Assembly (NCBI GenBank): GCA_024449915.1
Contig: JAMZAV010001431.1
Span: forward strand, 85,839 to 149,838
Source: Sweltsa coloradensis
Taxonomy: Eukaryota; Arthropoda; Insecta; Plecoptera; Chloroperlidae
Direction: 5' to 3'
Length of the DNA: 64,000 bases
The notes under the pieces are model-generated. The model worked only from the letters and a program-made list of their open reading frames with translations. It was not told the origin of the DNA and did no database searches. The translations under genes were made by a program, and so were the position numbers. Numbering within the stretch: the first letter of the stretch is position 1; every line of letters starts with the position of its first letter. This document shows positions 59,513-64,000 of the stretch, piece by piece.

Positions 59513-60109
59513 CTAGGAAAACGCTAAAGTCCCGCCGCGTTGATGGATGAGCTTTTGTTTAAGTTTTTAGTTTGCGTGGGATATCTTTACTTTTGCAAGT
59601 GCTTTGCTTTGCTGCCTATGCATTGTAGGTGATTGTTGTCAAGTTAGTTGTCAATTGTTTTTATTAACATACAAAATTAATATAAAAAGCTATATTTCTA
59701 TGGATTCTGAGTAACTTTTTCAACTTTTTCCTTCAAAAGGTACTACATCACCAAAACCTTAATGTCCATGTATAATATGAACGTTGTAGCCCCACCCGTT
59801 TGGTCAAAATTGGCCCAAATGGCACGAAAATATCGCACTAAAAATCGAAAAAAATCGTAAAAGTATGATATTCATGAGAAATATTTCTTCGATTGTACTT
59901 AAAAACAATACACCTTCAAGTTCAGAGAAAACGAAGGTCCAATCAAATTTTCCTCAAGATCGCATATGCCGTTTGCCCGGTAGAGAGCGAACAAACAGAC
60001 AAAAAAAAACAAACAAAAAACAAACAAAAAAACATTGGAGCTAAATTTTTTGGGAGTCAGTGAAATTGAAGTCTTCTCTTCGCTCGCTGCGCTCGCTACG
60101 CTCATCCAA
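59513..60109 (-). mobile_element. Helitron2/HINE-like copy G (single internal unit)
   Basis: It starts CTAGGAAAACGCTAAAGTCC and ends GCTCATCCAA. Near the 5' end there is a local expansion of CGCTCGCTGCGCTCGCTACG. It has one internal unit and is the cleanest single-unit member, at about 597 bp. Confidence 0.8.
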
Positions 60110-60224
60110 TAAAAAATTAACTTAAATTTTAAATTTTTTTAATTAATCGTAATTTTAAAAAAAGAAAAAATCGTAATATTGAAATTTTCTTAAGAAATAA
60201 TTATTCGATTGCGCACAAATTTTA

Positions 60225-60749
60225 CACGAATATATTAATTCAAAAAATTAAGGTTCTGTGAAAAAATCATCGCAATAGGATAAATCATGTAGGTGTTATA
60301 AGTCAATGAAATGTTTTAAAAAAGAAAAAAAACTGTAAAATTTCGATTTTCATGAGAAATAATTTTTTGATTGCGCTCAAATTTCACAAGAATATCTTAA
60401 TTCATGAAATTAAGGTTCTGTGAAAAAATCATTTCAATCGGTTAAAGCATGTAGGTGTTATAAGTCGAAGAAAGTTTTTAAAAATAGAAAAAAATCGTAA
60501 AATTGCGATTTTCATGAGAAAAAATTTCCCGATTGCGCTCAAAAACGTGGCAGTTCTAAGTTCAGAGATTTCGAAGGCCTCCATGAAATTTCATCGCAAT
60601 CGGAGTATCGGTTTTGCCGGAATCGTGCTAACAAACAGACAAAAATACAGAAAGAAAGAAAGAAAGAAAGAAAAAAAAAAACATTCCGGATTTTTTTCTC
60701 CAGTGTAGTGAAATGGAATCTTCGCTTCGCTCGCTACGCTCATCCAAAC
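60225..60749 (-). mobile_element. diverged relative of the Helitron2-like family with 160-bp tandem units
   Basis: Units with AAGGTTCTGTGAAAAAATCA at about 60250 and 60412 lead into GTTCTAAGTTCAGAGATTTC and AATCGGAGTATCGG. It closes with CGCTACGCTCATCCAA like the main family. The CTAG end is not identifiable. An (AAAG)n tract lies at 60652-60672. Confidence 0.6.
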
Positions 60750-60765
60750 AGTCAAAATTACTCGT

Positions 60766-60840
60766 TTTGGAGTCGAACCCGGATCATTCGGTTCTATCCG
60801 CGCGTTTTCTTTTTGCGCGAGCTGTAGTATCCACGTCACA
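60766..60840 (-). pseudogene. tRNA-like sequence
   Basis: The minus strand has the D-arm-like GTGGATACTACAGCTCGCGC and the T-arm-like ATCCGGGTTCGACTCC. There is a GC-rich hairpin GCGCAAAAAGAAAACGCGCG between them, where an anticodon arm would be. Not a normal tRNA. Confidence 0.35.
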
Positions 60841-60968
60841 AAGTACTCGGTTTGAATTGCGCATGGCCATTTAAAAATGTAAAGTTAAATAGTGTTCCAG
60901 TTGGGAATCATTATGTGTTTAATTTACACGACTGTCAATACGAGATATCATAATATTGTATTAAAATT

Positions 60969-61053
60969 GTCTCCACTGGGAATAGAACCTCGGCTGGTCT
61001 CCCGCTGTCCGGGCGGTCGGGGTGGATGCTCTTACCAAATGAGCATTGGAGAC
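60969..61053 (-). pseudogene. tRNA-like sequence with perfect 7-bp acceptor stem
   Basis: The minus strand has acceptor GTCTCCA pairing with TGGAGAC, and D arm GCTC-ATTTGGTAAGA-GC. An anticodon-like stem CCGC-CCGGACA-GCGG has C where U33 is expected. The T arm is poor (CGAGG-TTCTATT-CCCAG). Length is 85 nt. It is more likely a tRNA-derived pseudogene than a functional gene. Confidence 0.45.
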
Positions 61054-61521
61054 GGCGTCATGAATTCGGTCTATTTGGTAGTTATATATTTTTATTATTG
61101 GCGTGTAATCAAATACAAATCGTGAACATTGTGGGCACTCCACCCAAAAAAATCAGAACGTTAAAGGTCTATTCACGTGAGAAAATTTAAATCCGATCAT
61201 TGTACAAACTGTATTCGCATGGTCATATCCTCTGTGCATATAAAAGATATTAATCTAGGTTTTGTTTGGCTTTGTGCCTTTCAATTTTCAAGAACGACGT
61301 GGATCGATGCAGATCTGATTTAAAGCACTGCTGATTCTAATAAACGCAATTCTGCCCCCTCCCCCCGCCAGCAGCAAGCATTTCTCTGCCATACGAGCGA
61401 GCTAGACGAGCCTCCGCCAGGTGGCGGAGATAGTAGAAAATATAGCGAGCCTTTATTAACCTAGCACAAGAGAGTGGCCATACGGGCATACGGCGGACAT
61501 ATTTTTGCCAATATCACTTTT

Positions 61522-61664
61522 TTAGTTTCGTCAACTGCCGTAAAAGTAAACAAATTTGTCTTGAAACAGGCTTGTTAACAAAATGTGGCCTACAACAGAC
61601 CATTAACTTAGGTACGTCTGTTTCAAGCCTAATTTGTTTACTTTTACGGCAGTGACGAAACTAA
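61522..61664. mobile_element. 143-bp MITE with TTAGTTTCGTCA termini
   Basis: TTAGTTTCGTCAACTGCCGT and TAAAAGTAAACAAAT on the left are mirrored by ATTTGTTTACTTTTA and CGGCAGTGACGAAACTAA on the right. TA at both borders is compatible with a TA target. Confidence 0.75.
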
Positions 61665-61794
61665 TAAATAAATATATGTATCTATATATATTATATAATA
61701 ATATAGGCTCGCTAAGAAAATAGACCTTGCGTTGGGCAACGGGCAACTTTATCGACTCTGCTGTGGCCGAACGAAAAAGAAAAAAGGTAAAATA

Positions 61795-62460
61795 AAATTT
61801 TCATGAGAAATAATTTTTCGATTATGCTCAAATTTCACACGAATATATTAATTCATAAAATTAAGGTTCTGTGAAAAAATCATTACAATTGGATAAAGCA
61901 TGTAGGTGTTATGTTAATGACGAAATCCATATTTGTATCCTATATGAATCAACGGATGAATAAAGAACTTGAACTTGAACTTGATAAGTCGAAGAAATTT
62001 AAAGAATCGAAAAAAATCGAAAAATTGCTATTATCACGAAAAATAATTTTTCGGTTGCGCTCAAATTTCACACGAATATATAAATTCATGAAATTAAGGT
62101 TCTTTGAAAAAATCATTAAAATCGGATAAATCATGTATGTGTTATAAGCCGATGAAATTTAAAAAATAGAAAAAAATCGTAAAATTACGATTTTCATGAG
62201 AAATGATTTTTCGATAACGCTGAAATTTCACAAGAATATATCAATTCATAAAATTAGGGTTCTGTGAAAAAATCATTACAATCGGACAAAGCACGTAGGT
62301 GTTACATGTCGAAGAATTTTGTTGAAAATCGAAAAAAAAATCGTAAAATTGCGAATTTCATGTGAAATAATTTTCCGATTGCGCTAAAAAAACGTGGCAG
62401 TTCTAAGTTCAGAGATTTCGAAGGCCTCCATAAAATTTCATCGCAATCGGAGTATTCGCG
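61795..62460 (-). repeat. degenerate tandem array of units of about 160 bp
   Basis: The AAGGTTCTGTG landmark recurs at about 61864, 62097 and 62256. Units are about 160 bp once a 73-bp insertion in the first is removed. The array ends in GTTCTAAGTTCAGAGATTTC and AATCGGAGTATTCG, as at 60225-60749. It is a truncated relative of that element without a recognisable 5' end. Confidence 0.7.
61913..61985 (+). mobile_element. short non-LTR retrotransposon 3' tail
   Basis: The insertion interrupts a 160-bp unit exactly between TGTTAT and AAGTCG, its uninterrupted neighbours. It ends GATGAATAAAGAACTTGAAC followed by further TTGAAC units, a tail style seen in several non-LTR families. It is severely 5' truncated. 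Confidence 0.55.
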
Positions 62461-64000
62461 TTTTAAAAGCAAAGTGGCTGACATCTAGTGGTCGAGTGGA
62501 GAACTGCTCCAAGGCAGATACCGGGCGGCTGCATGGCGGCATTCAATGTTTAACTAATGCAATATTGTAGCGTCACGGTCAACTCCAGAATGAATTTACT
62601 CGATCATGTTTATTATTTAGCAAGCAAGAAAGGTCATAAAATTAGTAACACACATTTTTATGATGCGTAATGAAACAAAAAGTCTGAATGTGTATATTAT
62701 TCCGTGCAATACTGTGGGTTAGATGGGAGTTCTATTCCTATTCCTCGAGACACATTTTTCACAACTTTCATCAGTTTCATGGATACCATCAACCGATAAA
62801 CGATAAACCATAATCGTAATTAATTTATTACAATGATGTGTTGTAGGCGGTTTAGGGCCAAAGCGGGCTAAGAGCTATGTACCGTCTTTGGTTTAACATT
62901 CTAAACCCAAAGATACTGTTAACCATAGTATATATTATGCAAGTCTCATTAATAGTATAATTGATAATTGGTATAGATATCATATGGAATTTTTGTAATT
63001 ATTAGTTATTATTAATAATATATGTCTATAAATATAGTTTTTAAATTTGTGCAGCGCATTGAATGTAAACTATCCTACCTTGATTTTTTATTCTTATATG
63101 CCAAGAGATTTGTACCACCTGCTGCTGTGAACAGCAAATAATTATGCGTAGACTTAATATTTATGGGCTCATATTATTCATAATCCAACCAAAACAACAA
63201 CAAAGCAATTCTAGGACTTAACTAGGCGTAATATAATAAGTTAACTATGCGTTAGGCCTATATTATATAAAGTTTAGTGAAGGCCGGTGCCATCCATATA
63301 GATTATAACTTTAAATTTTAAGCCGCATTGTTGAGGGAGGGGGGCTTTTTAAATGTGAGACCATGGAGTTATAAATAGTACTGTCGTACTCCAACTCCAT
63401 GGTGAGACAATGTTTTAAGAGGTTTCAATGGCGTGACGAAACACAAATTTAATAACAAATCGAATTTGATAATTTATTCGCAAGGAACCCGCAAAAAATT
63501 ACTTCCGTTGGGCGGTGGCGACGGGGGGGAGGGGGGAGAATAAATAATTTGTGATATAATATTATTGTTCGCGCCTTTCCCGGCGCTATTGTGGTAGTTA
63601 TATTTTTCTCTTAGCTGTTGGTATTTCTTGTTTCGTATTCACAAGTTGCACATATTGTTATCACCTGTTTGAATTTCTGCCTATCAGACGTCATTTCCTG
63701 GTTTTCTCGCGTTCGACTTATGCAAGTGCTTTGTCAATGCAGTTCGCCTCTCGCCTTCACTCGATGAAGTGCAAAGTTCGTTTTCGTCTCAACTTTTCTC
63801 GCTCGCACCTCGCAACGCACGTGTCCGCTCTCCGGACATTGCACTCACTGTACGTATTCAAGTGTGTAGCCGCCTGCCGCGTCCGTCTTGGAATACAACG
63901 ACGGATTTCCGAGCTGCAGTCCTTGGTTCGACTTGCCTTCCAGGCATTCTCTAACTCCTACTCATCTTCCAACTCCAGTTTGTCATTTTTTTCAGCTACG
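62461..64000. other. no supported gene
   Basis: A 44-bp hairpin at 63360-63403 (ACCATGGAGTT against AACTCCATGGT) and a GC-richer segment from about 63650 to the window end are the only notable items. The latter may belong to an unrecognised repeat or gene that continues outside. Confidence 0.4.

Noticed and set aside
60969..61053. functional tRNA gene
   Set aside because: The acceptor stem is perfect, but the T stem is poor and the base at position 33 is not T; it is kept only as a tRNA-like pseudogene.

Overview
This window looks like a repeat-rich, AT-rich genome segment from an arthropod, most likely an insect. I see no bacterial, organellar or viral layout. The evidence is GT-AG introns of up to about 4 kb, a Jockey/I-type non-LTR retrotransposon, tRNA- and 5S-rRNA-derived SINEs, TA-target foldback elements and Helitron-like repeats. 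The species cannot be read from the sequence.

The only host gene I can support is the 3' end of a whirlin/dyschronic (dysc) homologue on the + strand. It has four coding exons: 36330-36476, 40735-40866, 44822-44900 and 45480-45622. They join in compatible phases (0, 0, 1) and encode about 166 residues, ending in the third PDZ domain and the stop codon. The exon at 40735 carries a 74-bp tandem triplication that copies its last 30 coding bases together with the splice donor. The next intron holds a 5S-rRNA-derived SINE with target-site duplications (TSDs), followed directly by a nearly intact non-LTR retrotransposon that has one frameshift.

Layout: 0-0.33 kb is a probable hAT element end. 3.56-5.20 kb is a TA-flanked element with a 14-bp motif repeated about every 170 bp. 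9.3-9.7 kb and 22.5-22.8 kb are two copies of one interspersed repeat. 11.1-14.05 kb is a Helitron2/HINE-like element split by a 2.3-kb palindrome. 15.2-15.8 kb is another foldback element. 18.8-19.8 kb is an array of roughly 110-bp repeats in two orientations. 20.2-20.6 kb is a second 5S-derived SINE. 21-28 kb holds tRNA-like sequences, a small MITE and two copies of a tRNA-headed SINE. 28-36 kb is mostly unrecognised, apart from a retroposed tRNA 3' half with a 15-bp TSD. 36.3-45.6 kb is the dysc 3' region. 46.0-46.63 kb is a near-perfect palindrome just downstream of the gene. 54.4-62.5 kb is a nest of Helitron2/HINE-like copies, one inserted inside another, plus degenerate 160-bp tandem arrays.

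No multi-gene pathway is present. The most unusual material is the mobile DNA: the Helitron2-like family with its diagnostic termini, the 5S-derived SINEs, the two long palindromes that could form hairpin RNA, and the triplicated splice donor in a PDZ exon.
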